Source of the DNA: Winogradskyella forsetii
Lineage (GTDB): Bacteria; Bacteroidota; Bacteroidia; Flavobacteriales; Flavobacteriaceae
DNA length: 64,000 nucleotides
NCBI RefSeq assembly: GCF_013394595.1
Contig: NZ_CP053348.1
Coordinates: forward strand, 2,878,001-2,942,000
Direction of reading: 5' to 3'
Part shown: positions 24,823 through 33,646 of the stretch, piece after piece
How positions within the stretch are numbered: position 1 is the stretch's first letter
How the letters are laid out: each line of letters begins with the position of its first letter
Program-made: the position numbers and the translations under genes
Notes under the pieces: generated by a model
What the model saw: the letters and a program-made list of their open reading frames with translations, nothing else
Told to the model about the DNA's origin: nothing
Database searches by the model: none

Positions 24823-25584
24823 ATGGTAAAGCTATCTGGTGTAATTATTACATATAACGAAGAACGACACATAAAGCAGTGTTTGGAATCACTAGTGGAT
24901 ATTGTTGACGAAATTGTGGTTGTCGATTCTTTTTCTACAGATAACACAAAAGCTATTTGCACTAAATTTAACGTAAAATTCATTGAACAAGAGTTCCTAG
25001 GTTATATCGAACAAAAGAACTTTGCCTTACAGCAAGCCTCTCATGATTTTGTCGTTTCATTAGATGGTGATGAAGCGGTATCCTCAACACTTCAAAAAGA
25101 AATTTTAGAACTAAAATCCAATTGGAAATTTGATGGCTATTATGCTAACCGTCTCAATAATTTTTGTGGGCAATGGATCAAACATTCCGATTGGTACCCA
25201 AACAAGAAATTACGGGTTTTTGATAGACGAAAAGGAAATTGGCAAGGCATGAATCCGCATGATAATGTGCAACTATTTGATGCTACTGAAAAAACCGGTC
25301 ATTTAAAAGGTGATATTTTACACCAAACGTATCAGACTTATTCTGAATTCAACCAAAAAACGGAATATTTCTCAACCATTGCCGCCAAGGCCTATTTTGA
25401 TAAAGGGAAGAAAGCACCCATCTGGAAAATTATGTTTAATCCGACTTGGGCATTTTTTAAATCTTACATTTTAAGATTAGGTTTTTTAGATGGTTTCAAT
25501 GGTTTTATGATTTGTTACCAGACCGCCAACATTACCTTCTTAAAATATGCTAAATTGCGGGAATTGCACAAAACCAAAGTATAA
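24823..25584 (+). CDS. glycosyltransferase family 2, WaaE-like
   Basis: A 253-residue GT2: KLSGVIITYNEERHIKQCL, EIVVVDSFSTDNTKAIC near residue 32, YIEQKNFALQQASHDFVVSLDGDEAV near 65 with an intact DxD (DGD), and the C-terminal FFKSYILRLGFLDGFNGF. The ATG at 24823 gives the canonical N-terminus; an in-frame TTG at 24793 lies inside the previous gene. Its stop shares a base with the ATG of the GT4 gene. Confidence 0.88.
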   Translation: MVKLSGVIITYNEERHIKQCLESLVDIVDEIVVVDSFSTDNTKAICTKFNVKFIEQEFLGYIEQKNFALQQASHDFVVSLDGDEAVSSTLQKEILELKSNWKFDGYYANRLNNFCGQWIKHSDWYPNKKLRVFDRRKGNWQGMNPHDNVQLFDATEKTGHLKGDILHQTYQTYSEFNQKTEYFSTIAAKAYFDKGKKAPIWKIMFNPTWAFFKSYILRLGFLDGFNGFMICYQTANITFLKYAKLRELHKTKV

Positions 25585-26657
25585 TGAAACACATCTTTCT
25601 TGAATCCCATAATATAAAAAATCTTCATTTTGGTTTTGGACAGTTCAATTATCATTTAATTAAAGGGCTTTATAATGCAGAAGTTGATGATTTCAAAATG
25701 ACACTTCATGCTAAAGATACGAAGCCTCTCAAATCTGAATTTGGCGACTATTTTAATTATAAAACATATAATTCGCTCAGTAGGCATCGCTTATTTCAAA
25801 TCAAAAAAAAATATGATATGTGGCACTGTCTCAATCAGAATATTAAAATCGAGCCTTTTTATGATATTCCCTATCTGTTAACGGTACATGACGTAAATTT
25901 TATTGATGAAGTTTCTCAGGATTTAAACCATGAGGTAAATTTGAGATTTCAAAACAAACTCAATAGAAGCCACGCTATTACTTATATTTCAGAATACGCA
26001 AAGCAATCGACACATCAATACTTTAAGGTGCCTGATGTTCCAGAATATGTCATCCATAATGGAAACCCTATCGACAACATCACACTACCTGAAACACATA
26101 AGCCGAAAGTAACCACCAATCGTCCGTATTTATTCAGTATTGGGGAATTCACGGATCGTAAAAATTTTCATACTTTAGTTGCAATGCTAAAACATCTTCC
26201 AGATTTTAATTTAATACTTTCTGGAAACAACAATACTTCTTATGCTAATGGTAAACTGAACGATACCATTACACAATTGGGACTTAAAGACCGTGTTATC
26301 ATCACAGGAAAAATTAGTGATCTGGACAAACAGTATTATTTAAAAAACTGTGTGGCTTTTGTATTTCCTTCGTTGCGTGAAGGTTTTGGGATTCCACCAA
26401 TTGAAGCGATGCGTTTTGGTAAACCTGTATTTTTGTCCAACAATACATCATTACCAGAAATAGGTGGTAAAGATGCGTTTTATTGGAACCATTATGAACC
26501 AGAATATATGGCTAAGGTCCTTATTGATGGTTTAAATACTTATGAAAACAACCAGAAAGCGCTTTCAGAAAAGTATATTGCACACGCCAAAAATTTTAAT
26601 TGGGATAAAGCTGCAAAACAGTATATTGAAGTTTATAAAGAATTATTAAGAAACTAA
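25584..26657 (+). CDS. glycosyltransferase family 4
   Basis: A 357-residue GT-B enzyme. The N-terminal acceptor domain begins KHIFLESHNIKNLHFGFGQFNYHLI. The C-terminal donor domain has YLFSIGEFTDRKNFHTLV near residue 183 and the family signature FVFPSLREGFGIPPIEAMRFGKPVFLSN near 265, containing the E-x7-E pair. It overlaps the stop of the GT2 gene by one base and is followed after 3 bp by a methyltransferase, so 24119-27323 reads as one operon. The sugar is unknown. Confidence 0.9.
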   Translation: MKHIFLESHNIKNLHFGFGQFNYHLIKGLYNAEVDDFKMTLHAKDTKPLKSEFGDYFNYKTYNSLSRHRLFQIKKKYDMWHCLNQNIKIEPFYDIPYLLTVHDVNFIDEVSQDLNHEVNLRFQNKLNRSHAITYISEYAKQSTHQYFKVPDVPEYVIHNGNPIDNITLPETHKPKVTTNRPYLFSIGEFTDRKNFHTLVAMLKHLPDFNLILSGNNNTSYANGKLNDTITQLGLKDRVIITGKISDLDKQYYLKNCVAFVFPSLREGFGIPPIEAMRFGKPVFLSNNTSLPEIGGKDAFYWNHYEPEYMAKVLIDGLNTYENNQKALSEKYIAHAKNFNWDKAAKQYIEVYKELLRN

Positions 26658-26660
26658 CAT

Positions 26661-27323
26661 ATGGGACTAGCAAAGTCGATTAAGAAAAAAATAGAATTGA
26701 AAAGGTTTAATGATAGTATAACTAACCTTCCAATTAAAAGTGCCTCAAAAGAAAAAGGGCTGTTTATTGATTGTGGTTCCAATTTAGGGCAAGGTTATAC
26801 CTATTTTAAAGATTTTTTCAAACCTGAGTTTTATGATACCGTGATGATAGAGCCAAATCCTCATTGCATGAAAATCTTGAAAGAACAATTTCAGAATGAA
26901 AATATTGAATTTATAGAAGCTGCAGCTTGGATAAATTATGACGATTTACACTTCTTTGGTTTGGTTGAAGATGATAGAGGCGAAACGACTGATGGTGGCT
27001 CTGTTATCGACTCTCACAATAGTACATTTTATGAAGCAGATAAAGAGAACAGTACTAAGGTAAAAGCAATTTCATTAGCTGATTTAATTTTAAAAAAGAA
27101 AGCTAGCTATAGTCAAATAATCATTAAAATGGATATTGAATCTGCTGAATATGAAGTTCTAAAAAACATGTTAGAAACTAAAGCGGTAGATTATGTGGAT
27201 TATATGTATATAGAATTTCACAGTCAGTATTTTAAAGACGAACAAATCAAATACAAAAAGCTTGAAAAACAACTCGTAAAACAATTACGACGCAAAGACA
27301 TTGGCGTATCGCTCTGGCATTGA
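26661..27323 (+). CDS. FkbM family methyltransferase
   Basis: A 220-residue SAM-dependent methyltransferase: GLFIDCGSNLGQGYTYF near residue 33 (motif I), VMIEPNPHCMKILKEQF near 63, and IIIKMDIESAEYEVLKNML near 153, the FkbM-specific motif. FkbM-type enzymes O-methylate sugars or polyketides; methylated sugars are common in bacterial glycans. It directly follows the GT4 gene and is convergent with, and abuts, the minus-strand gene at 27324. Confidence 0.87.
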   Translation: MGLAKSIKKKIELKRFNDSITNLPIKSASKEKGLFIDCGSNLGQGYTYFKDFFKPEFYDTVMIEPNPHCMKILKEQFQNENIEFIEAAAWINYDDLHFFGLVEDDRGETTDGGSVIDSHNSTFYEADKENSTKVKAISLADLILKKKASYSQIIIKMDIESAEYEVLKNMLETKAVDYVDYMYIEFHSQYFKDEQIKYKKLEKQLVKQLRRKDIGVSLWH

Positions 27324-28076
27324 TTATTCAAATCCAAAAAAGCGTTTTAGTTTAACCTTAAAGACTTTCAATTTATAGTTATCTCTATGGGAAATGGTAT
27401 AAAACCAAGGATTTCCACGTCGCACAGCACCATCGATGAGGGATAATTCTGTAAAGTTCAATTTCCATCGCGCATAATCAAAACTCAATTGGTCTCGTTT
27501 ACTTTCGGTCTTTACAATATGCCACCAAGCTTCCATAAGCTCTATGACATTCTCATTGCAATGTTTGCGTATTAGAATAGGAGCCGTAATTAAACCATTA
27601 TGTTCAGGATATCCTTCTGCTCTAAATCGGTCCATCTGTGCCTTCATAACTTTCGGATCATCCACTAATACATTATTATTTTCTACTATATTCATGATGG
27701 CATCATATTCTTCATAAATACAATCTCGTGGATCAGCTTTATTCTGATTATGATCGAAACAAGCCATACTCGCTTTTTGCATTTTTTCTTTTACCAATGT
27801 CCTAAAATCTTTCAAAATTAAAATATTCCCATCAATATAAACACTTACATCATAAGCCTTGGATAAATGTTTATGTGGCAGAATTTTGTAATACCTATTA
27901 CTTCGGGTATTATCATTAGGTATAGGTTGTTCTACATGAATTATTTTCCATGTTTTTGATTTATAATCCGTTCTATCTGTATAACAAATGTAGTCTACAT
28001 TATCGAATTTTGGTTGTTCAATAAGTCCACTATAATCTCCAAAAAGTGCCGTATATACTACAATTCTCTTATTCAT
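27324..28076 (-). CDS. DUF616 / TOD1-type glycosyltransferase-like protein
   Basis: A 250-residue protein with IVVYTALFGDYSGL at the N-terminus, NVDYICYTDRTD near residue 27, YYKILPHKHL near 62 and VYIDGNILILKD near 78, where DGN replaces the usual DxD. ACFDHNQNKADPRDCIYEE and the later YPEHNGLITAPILIRKH are typical of the DUF616 family (PF04765), which includes plant TOD1/MUCI70-like glycosyltransferases. It overlaps the end of asnB by 8 bases, so the two are co-transcribed. Confidence 0.8.
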   Translation of the reverse strand: MNKRIVVYTALFGDYSGLIEQPKFDNVDYICYTDRTDYKSKTWKIIHVEQPIPNDNTRSNRYYKILPHKHLSKAYDVSVYIDGNILILKDFRTLVKEKMQKASMACFDHNQNKADPRDCIYEEYDAIMNIVENNNVLVDDPKVMKAQMDRFRAEGYPEHNGLITAPILIRKHCNENVIELMEAWWHIVKTESKRDQLSFDYARWKLNFTELSLIDGAVRRGNPWFYTISHRDNYKLKVFKVKLKRFFGFE

Positions 28077-29934
28077 CTAACATCCATTTATTATACCACA
28101 ATTGAAAAACTAGAGTATTCCATATTAAATTGTAGAACGTATCATTACCTTCAAAATAATCTTCTTTTGCTTTTTCAATCACATCAATATTCAACAAACC
28201 ATGTTTATTTAATTCCTCCTTGGACAAAGTGGAATCTACGAATTCCTTTAACTCAGTTCTAAGCCAAGTTACAATAGGAGGAGTAAACCCTGTTTTTTTT
28301 CTACTCATTAAATCTTTAGGCAAATAATCATGGCAGATATCTCTTAAAATATGCTTTTTGGTCTTGGTTTTAACGTCAAATAAATATTCTAAAGGCAATT
28401 GCGCTGCGTATTCCACAATCCTATGATCGAGTAATGGCTCTCTACCTTCCAAGGACGCAGACATGGTAGCTCTATCTACTTTTACCAAAATATTATCTGG
28501 TAAATAGGTAGTGTAATCCACGGCTAAAATGCGATGAAATTTGTCAATATCGTCATAAGCACTACTTGTAAAATTATTCGGAAGCTTATTGATTTTTTCG
28601 ACAAACAAATCATTAATAAAAGCGTCCTTATACTTTTGATGATGTATATCTAGCATTTCAACCGTAGCATTTTTATTACTTATGTTTGCGGCATAAAATT
28701 TATCAGTAAACTTTTTTCTTTTTATAAAACTAAGCACTTTAGAAAAAGGCCCTAAACGTTTCATCTTATGATAATACTTATAAATTTTTTCGTAGCGGTT
28801 GTAGCCGTAAAAAATTTCGTCCCCTCCATCTGCCGATAAAGAAACCTTGACTTTTTCTTCAGTACGCTGGCTCAATAACATGGTCGGTATTAAAGAAGGA
28901 TCTGCAAAAGGCTCGTCAAAATAATCCGCAAGCTTAGGAATTATACTCAATGCTTCCTTATCCGTACACGTAAATGAATGATGATCTGTGTTTAATAAAT
29001 CTGCTACTTCCTTGGCATATTTACTTTCATCGTACTTTTTATCATCAAACCCAATAGTAAATGTTTTTAATTTTTGGGATTTTAATTCCTGTATTATGGC
29101 TGTCACAATAGAACTATCATATCCTCCACTTAAAAACACACCAACTGGCACATCAGATACCATTCTCAACATAAAGGCATCTTTCATCAACACTTTTAGA
29201 TGCGCTTTCGCTTCTTGGTAAGTTACATTGAGATTTGGTTTTTTGTAAAAATCCAAAACATTCCAATACTGATGAATTGTAAAAGATTTTGATTTAATAT
29301 CGTATTTTAAAAAATGACCTGGTAATAGCTTTTTAACATTTTTAAATATGGAGTTTGGTGCGTGTATAAATTCATATTTAAAAAATTGAGCCATGGCGTC
29401 CAGATCAATCTCCTTTTTAAAATTTGGATGTTTATGAAATGCTTTTAACTCTGACGCAAACATAAACCCTTTATCATTTTCATAATAATATAGTGGTTTA
29501 ACGCCTGCTCTATCTCTATAAATATAAAATTCTTCCTGTTTCTCATTGTAAATCATAAAGGCAAACATGCCTATAAATTGATCTACGGCCTGCTCTCCCC
29601 ATTCTTTGAATGCATGCAGAATAACTTCAGTATCACTTTTAGAAACGAATTGATGACCAAGATTTTCAAGCTTTTCCTTAATCTCTTTAAAATTATATAT
29701 CTCACCATTATAGACAATCCAATAATGCTCGTATTGCATAGGTTGATGTCCATCTGCACTAACGTCCAATATGGAAAGGCGCTTCTGCCCAAGGGCAACT
29801 TCATAACTAGAATTTTTAAATGACTTCACACCATAATCATCTGGTCCACGATGATGAAGCATTTGTGTCATGTTGTAAATAACTTCCTGAGGTAAAGTCT
29901 CAGAGAAATTAATATACCCAACTATTCCGCACAT
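28069..29934 (-). CDS. asnB: asparagine synthase (glutamine-hydrolysing)
   Basis: A 621-residue class B enzyme. The N-terminal glutaminase domain begins MCGIVGYINF with the catalytic Cys-2, followed by HHRGPDDYG and YNGEIYNF. The synthetase domain has the ATP/PPi loop VFLSGGYDSSIV near residue 265 and SLSADGGDEIFYGYNRY near 360. AsnB-like proteins inside polysaccharide loci often amidate uronic acids or other carboxylated sugars instead of Asp, so that role is likely here. A -7 box, TAAATTTG (29962-29955, minus strand), lies 20 bp upstream. Confidence 0.92.
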   Translation of the reverse strand: MCGIVGYINFSETLPQEVIYNMTQMLHHRGPDDYGVKSFKNSSYEVALGQKRLSILDVSADGHQPMQYEHYWIVYNGEIYNFKEIKEKLENLGHQFVSKSDTEVILHAFKEWGEQAVDQFIGMFAFMIYNEKQEEFYIYRDRAGVKPLYYYENDKGFMFASELKAFHKHPNFKKEIDLDAMAQFFKYEFIHAPNSIFKNVKKLLPGHFLKYDIKSKSFTIHQYWNVLDFYKKPNLNVTYQEAKAHLKVLMKDAFMLRMVSDVPVGVFLSGGYDSSIVTAIIQELKSQKLKTFTIGFDDKKYDESKYAKEVADLLNTDHHSFTCTDKEALSIIPKLADYFDEPFADPSLIPTMLLSQRTEEKVKVSLSADGGDEIFYGYNRYEKIYKYYHKMKRLGPFSKVLSFIKRKKFTDKFYAANISNKNATVEMLDIHHQKYKDAFINDLFVEKINKLPNNFTSSAYDDIDKFHRILAVDYTTYLPDNILVKVDRATMSASLEGREPLLDHRIVEYAAQLPLEYLFDVKTKTKKHILRDICHDYLPKDLMSRKKTGFTPPIVTWLRTELKEFVDSTLSKEELNKHGLLNIDVIEKAKEDYFEGNDTFYNLIWNTLVFQLWYNKWMLDE

Positions 29935-30016
29935 ATTTTTTTATTAGTTACGGTCAAATTTACACAAAGTTGAACAATGTTATTTTATATCATATAAATA
30001 AGTTTTACAGTTTACC

Positions 30017-30024
30017 TATTTTTG
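30017..30024 (+). promoter_or_regulatory. -7 box close to the GT2 start codon
   Basis: TATTTTTG fits TAnnTTTG and ends 5 nt before the ATG at 30030, so the message would be leaderless or nearly so. The -33 element is not clear. Confidence 0.35.
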
Positions 30025-30029
30025 TAATC

Positions 30030-30932
30030 ATGAAGGACATTTCTATAATTGTAATTAACTACAACACATCCAAGTACACTTTAGATTGCATAGACTCTGT
30101 TGTAAAGTTGACTGATAAATCAATAAATTATGACATTATTGTTATAGATAACAATTCTACTATTGACGATTTTAATTACTTAAAAAACAATTTTCCCAAG
30201 CAAGACAACATCATTTTAAAACGAAGTGTTATTAACACTGGTTTTGGCGGTGGAAATATGTTGGGCGTTCAATTTGCAAAAGCCAAGTATTTGTTGTTTT
30301 TGAACAACGACGCTTTTCTTCAAAACGATTGCCTATCCATATTGTTCAACTATATGGAGGCACACCCAGAAGTAGGTGTCTCTACAGCACAGAATTATGA
30401 CGAACATGGCAAACATGTGATTTCCTTTGACCATAACAAGGGCATTAGAAAATTAATTTTTGGTCGTAGTTTTTTGGAAAAGAACTTTTCTGAAAATCAC
30501 CCTAAGCGCAAAAAAGAATATACAGAACCGGTGACGGTGAATTATGTTAATGGTGCCTTTATGTTTTTTAGAAGTAGCGTTTTTGCTGATGTTGGTGGGT
30601 TTGACACTAACATTTTTCTTTATTTTGAGGAAATGGATATTTGCTACAGAATGCAAAAACAAAACTATACCAGTGTTCTCGTTCCTGATGCGAAGATTAC
30701 ACACTATCAAGGCGCAAGCACAGGGTCCTCTAAAATTATCAGTAAAGAGGGGTTTTTATCCTATTTTTATGTGATTAAGAAAAACTATTCTTATTCTAAA
30801 TACGTTTTTATAAGACTTTACTATTGTCTTAGTTTTTTAGTAAAGCCTAAAAAATGGTTTTTATTGCCGCTTGTATTAAAGGGAGTGCATCTTTCTGAAT
30901 CATTGAAGCTTAAACAAAAAATTCAATTTTAA
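30030..30932 (+). CDS. glycosyltransferase family 2, rhamnosyltransferase-like
   Basis: About 300 residues. KDISIIVINYNTSKYTLDCI at the N-terminus, DIIVIDNNSTIDDF near residue 42, NTGFGGGNMLG near 72, the metal site LLFLNNDAFLQ near 92 (NND in place of DxD, common in this subgroup) and GGFDTNIFLYFEEMDICYRMQ near 192 are all typical of WbbL-like rhamnosyltransferases. I chose the ATG at 30030; a longer frame from 29970 adds 20 residues before the canonical start. Confidence 0.88.
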   Translation: MKDISIIVINYNTSKYTLDCIDSVVKLTDKSINYDIIVIDNNSTIDDFNYLKNNFPKQDNIILKRSVINTGFGGGNMLGVQFAKAKYLLFLNNDAFLQNDCLSILFNYMEAHPEVGVSTAQNYDEHGKHVISFDHNKGIRKLIFGRSFLEKNFSENHPKRKKEYTEPVTVNYVNGAFMFFRSSVFADVGGFDTNIFLYFEEMDICYRMQKQNYTSVLVPDAKITHYQGASTGSSKIISKEGFLSYFYVIKKNYSYSKYVFIRLYYCLSFLVKPKKWFLLPLVLKGVHLSESLKLKQKIQF

Positions 30933-30943
30933 GAGTTCATTAC

Positions 30944-32158
30944 ATGAATCACAACCAGACGATCCCACAAAACATTTTAAACCTAATTGGTAGGAAAAAC
31001 GAATTATTTGAATATGATTTGACAAGCTTTGGCAATGAATTAAACAGCATCATTTCAACTTCAAAATTTCTAATTTTAGGAGGTGCTGGCACTATTGGTC
31101 AAGCGGTTACCAAAGCAATCTTTAAACGCAATCCTCTTAAACTTCATGTCGTAGATCTTAGTGAAAATAATTTGGTGGAATTGGTCAGGGATATCAGAAG
31201 TTCTTTCGGTTATATTGATGGAGATTTCAAAACTTTTGCATTAGATATTGGTTCGGTTGCATATGATGCTTTTATAGCTTCTGACGGAAAATATGACTAT
31301 GTATTAAATCTATCCGCATTAAAACACGTGCGAAGCGAAGAAGATCCGTTTACGTTGATGCGTATGATTGATGTGAATATTTTAAACACGGAAAAAACTA
31401 TCCAGCAATCCATCGAAAATGGCGTAAAAAAATATTTCTGTGTATCAACGGATAAAGCCACAGAACCTGTGAATATGATGGGAGCTTCCAAACGAATTAT
31501 GGAACTGTACTTGATTCAAAAAAGTAAGTCAATCAACATTTCTACAGCACGCTTTGCTAATGTGGCATTTTCAGATGGTTCATTGTTACATAGCTTTGAG
31601 CAACGCGTAAAAAAGCAACAGCCTATTGTTGCGCCTAGCGATATTAGAAGATACTTCATCACGCCTAAGGAATCTGGCGAACTCTGTTTGCTATCCTGCC
31701 TATTTGGCGAGAATAATGATATTTTTTTTCCAAAACTTAATGAAAATTTACAACTAACCAGCTTTGTCGATATTGCCAAAAAATATATTGAAAGTTTGGG
31801 TTATGAACCACATTTGTGCAAAGATGAAAATGAAGCAAGGCTGCTAACGAAAACCTTAGCTCAAAAACAAAAATGGCCTTATTTACCTACTAAAAGTGAC
31901 ACTACAGGTGAAAAAAAAGCAGAAGCCTTTTTTACCAAAACTGAAAAATTAGATATGGAGCGTTTTAAGGCAATTGGTATCATAAAAAATGATGGAGAAG
32001 TTTATCTTAAAGAACATCTCGACAATTTTTTAGATTCTATAAACCATCTTAGAGCAAAAAAAACGTGGACAAAAGATGAAATAGTCGCTATATTCCATAA
32101 AATATTACCGAACTTTAGCCATAAAGAAACTGGTAAATATTTAGACCACAAAATGTAA
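30944..32158 (+). CDS. FlaA1/CapD-like nucleotide-sugar 4,6-dehydratase/epimerase
   Basis: A 404-residue extended SDR protein without the membrane domain of CapD. NAD-binding loop: FLILGGAGTIGQAVTKAIF near residue 45; core motifs LNLSALKHVRSEEDPF near 125, and FCVSTDKATEPVNMMGASKRIMELY near 168, where Met fills the usual Tyr position of YxxxK as in FlaA1/PseB-type enzymes. These make 4-keto-6-deoxy sugars from UDP-GlcNAc. The C-terminal about 100 residues (from TKSDTTGEKKAEAFF) are an extra domain. It lies 11 bp after the GT2 gene and 3 bp before the nucleotidyltransferase. Confidence 0.85.
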   Translation: MNHNQTIPQNILNLIGRKNELFEYDLTSFGNELNSIISTSKFLILGGAGTIGQAVTKAIFKRNPLKLHVVDLSENNLVELVRDIRSSFGYIDGDFKTFALDIGSVAYDAFIASDGKYDYVLNLSALKHVRSEEDPFTLMRMIDVNILNTEKTIQQSIENGVKKYFCVSTDKATEPVNMMGASKRIMELYLIQKSKSINISTARFANVAFSDGSLLHSFEQRVKKQQPIVAPSDIRRYFITPKESGELCLLSCLFGENNDIFFPKLNENLQLTSFVDIAKKYIESLGYEPHLCKDENEARLLTKTLAQKQKWPYLPTKSDTTGEKKAEAFFTKTEKLDMERFKAIGIIKNDGEVYLKEHLDNFLDSINHLRAKKTWTKDEIVAIFHKILPNFSHKETGKYLDHKM

Positions 32159-32161
32159 TTG

Positions 32162-32869
32162 ATGCATAGCAAAATAGATGTTGTAATTATGGCTGGTGGG
32201 AAAGGTAATCGTTTATTGCCTTTAACCGAAAATACACCAAAACCACTTTTAAAAATTGGCGATAAACCTATTATTGAATACAACACAGACCTTCTCGCCT
32301 CCTATGGAATAAAACATATCAATATTGCTGTTAATTATCTGAGTGACCAGATTATTTCATATTTCAAAGCGAATAATAAGCATCAAATTGAATTCAATTT
32401 TATTGAAGAATCTAAATCTTTAGGTACTATTGGCGCTTTGAAATTGAAAGAACATTTCAGAAAAGATTATATTTTAGTAATGAATGCGGATTTACTTACT
32501 AATGTTAATTTAGATGCCGTTTTTAATGCGTTTCTATCTCAAAAAGCTGATGCTTTAGTTACAACGGTTCCGTATAATGTAGACATTCCACATGATGCTA
32601 TAGAAACTAATGACGAAGGCATTGTGACCAATTTAAAAGAGAAACATTCCTTTACTTATCATTTGAATGCTGGAATTTATATATTTAAAAGTGTGTGCCT
32701 AGATTTTATTCCTGAAAATACTTTTTTTGATGCCACGGATTTAATTAAAGTTCTTTTAGAAAATGGTAAAATCATTAGGACTTATTCAATTTCAGGATAT
32801 TGGTTGGATATTGGAAAACCAGAAGATTTTGAAAAAGCGCAAGAAGATATCAAACACTTAAAGTTATAG
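32162..32869 (+). CDS. sugar-phosphate nucleotidyltransferase
   Basis: A 235-residue single-domain NTP_transferase. The activation motif is VVIMAGGKGNRLLPLTENTPKPLLKIGDKPIIEY at the N-terminus (G-x-G-x-R and PKP), the metal Asp is in YILVMNADLLTNV near 100, and GYWLDIGKPEDFEKA closes the protein. It converts a sugar-1-phosphate and NTP to an NDP-sugar, probably feeding the dehydratase before it. The ATG at 32162 is chosen; a TTG directly upstream is in frame. It ends just before an inverted-repeat element. Confidence 0.87.
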   Translation: MHSKIDVVIMAGGKGNRLLPLTENTPKPLLKIGDKPIIEYNTDLLASYGIKHINIAVNYLSDQIISYFKANNKHQIEFNFIEESKSLGTIGALKLKEHFRKDYILVMNADLLTNVNLDAVFNAFLSQKADALVTTVPYNVDIPHDAIETNDEGIVTNLKEKHSFTYHLNAGIYIFKSVCLDFIPENTFFDATDLIKVLLENGKIIRTYSISGYWLDIGKPEDFEKAQEDIKHLKL

Positions 32870-32871
32870 AC

Positions 32872-33007
32872 TTTTCTGCCACGAATACACGAATGTTTAT
32901 GAAGAAATGGATACTTGTTTCCTAATCACGTATGCAAATGATTGATTAAACCCTACTTAATTAAATAACAAATCCATTAGAACTAATAGTGTGTTCGTGG
33001 CAGAAAA
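32872..33007. repeat. inverted-repeat element copy 3 (MITE-like, 136 bp)
   Basis: The left end TTTTCTGCCACGAATACAC and the reverse complement of the right end (33007 leftwards) differ at one of 19 bases. It lies 2 bp after the nucleotidyltransferase stop. The 136-bp size matches copy 1 (138 bp), but the interior has diverged. Confidence 0.7.
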
Positions 33008-33065
33008 AATAATTTTTATATCTGAAAAAGCTTGACTTACATTTTAAAAGATTAGTACACTGTCG

Positions 33066-33073
33066 TATCTTTG
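33066..33073 (+). promoter_or_regulatory. -7 box upstream of the GxxExxY element
   Basis: TATCTTTG fits TAnnTTTG. It lies outside the inverted-repeat element, 58 bp upstream of it. It may originally have served cca (33647) before the element separated them. Confidence 0.4.
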
Positions 33074-33123
33074 CAAAGCTAAAAAGGTTTACACGTTTCA
33101 ATCGGATATTATTCTTTTTTTCA

Positions 33124-33616
33124 GCCACGAATACACTTATTTAATATGTCGAAAATAATTTATAAGGATGAAAGCTATGCCATTATTGGTGCCCTATTCG
33201 ATGTATATAATAATTTAGGAAGTGGCTTTGCAGAAATTGTTTATAAAGACGCCATAGAATATGAATTCAGGTGTAGGGATATTCCATTTGAAAGGGAAAA
33301 ATGTTATATAGTAAATTATAAAGATATCGTCTTGAAGCATAAGTTTTATGCCGATTTTGTAGTTTTTGATAAAATCAAACTCGAATTAAAAACTGTTGAA
33401 CTTTTAACCGATAAACATCTGGCACGATGCATCAATTATCTAAAGGTATCAGAATGTAAACTTGCTCTTTTAATTAATTTCCATAGAGACTTTTTAGACC
33501 ATAAAAGAATAGTATTATAAAGAACAATTTCGTCGTCAGTTAGATAATCAACAAATTAACGTCCACGCAAATAGTCAACAAAGTAGAACACCAAAAAAAA
33601 TTCGTGTATTCGTGGC
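33124..33616. mobile_element. inverted-repeat element copy 4, 493 bp, enclosing a GxxExxY gene
   Basis: GCCACGAATACAC at 33124-33136 and its exact reverse complement at 33604-33616 (GTGTATTCGTGGC) flank one gene (33146-33520). The same end sequence bounds the gene-less elements at 20208 and 32872. The layout resembles a small autonomous element with its non-autonomous derivatives. No target duplication is obvious. That the enclosed protein moves the element is inference. Confidence 0.55.
33146..33520 (+). CDS. GxxExxY family protein (PDDEXK_3 nuclease fold)
   Basis: A 124-residue member of the GxxExxY family. The name-giving motif is GFAEIVY near residue 31, the nuclease core is YADFVVFDKIKLELKTVE near 72 (Asp ... 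Glu-x-Lys), and the end is KLALLINFHRDFLDHKRIVL. After the core most relatives have an HxAQxxNYL helix; here it reads HLARCINYL, so the usual Gln is Arg. PDDEXK_3 proteins are predicted nucleases of unproven function. The ATG lies 9 bp inside the left inverted repeat. Confidence 0.85.
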   Translation: MSKIIYKDESYAIIGALFDVYNNLGSGFAEIVYKDAIEYEFRCRDIPFEREKCYIVNYKDIVLKHKFYADFVVFDKIKLELKTVELLTDKHLARCINYLKVSECKLALLINFHRDFLDHKRIVL

Positions 33617-33646
33617 AAAACAAAACAATATTCGAAGCAAAAAACA

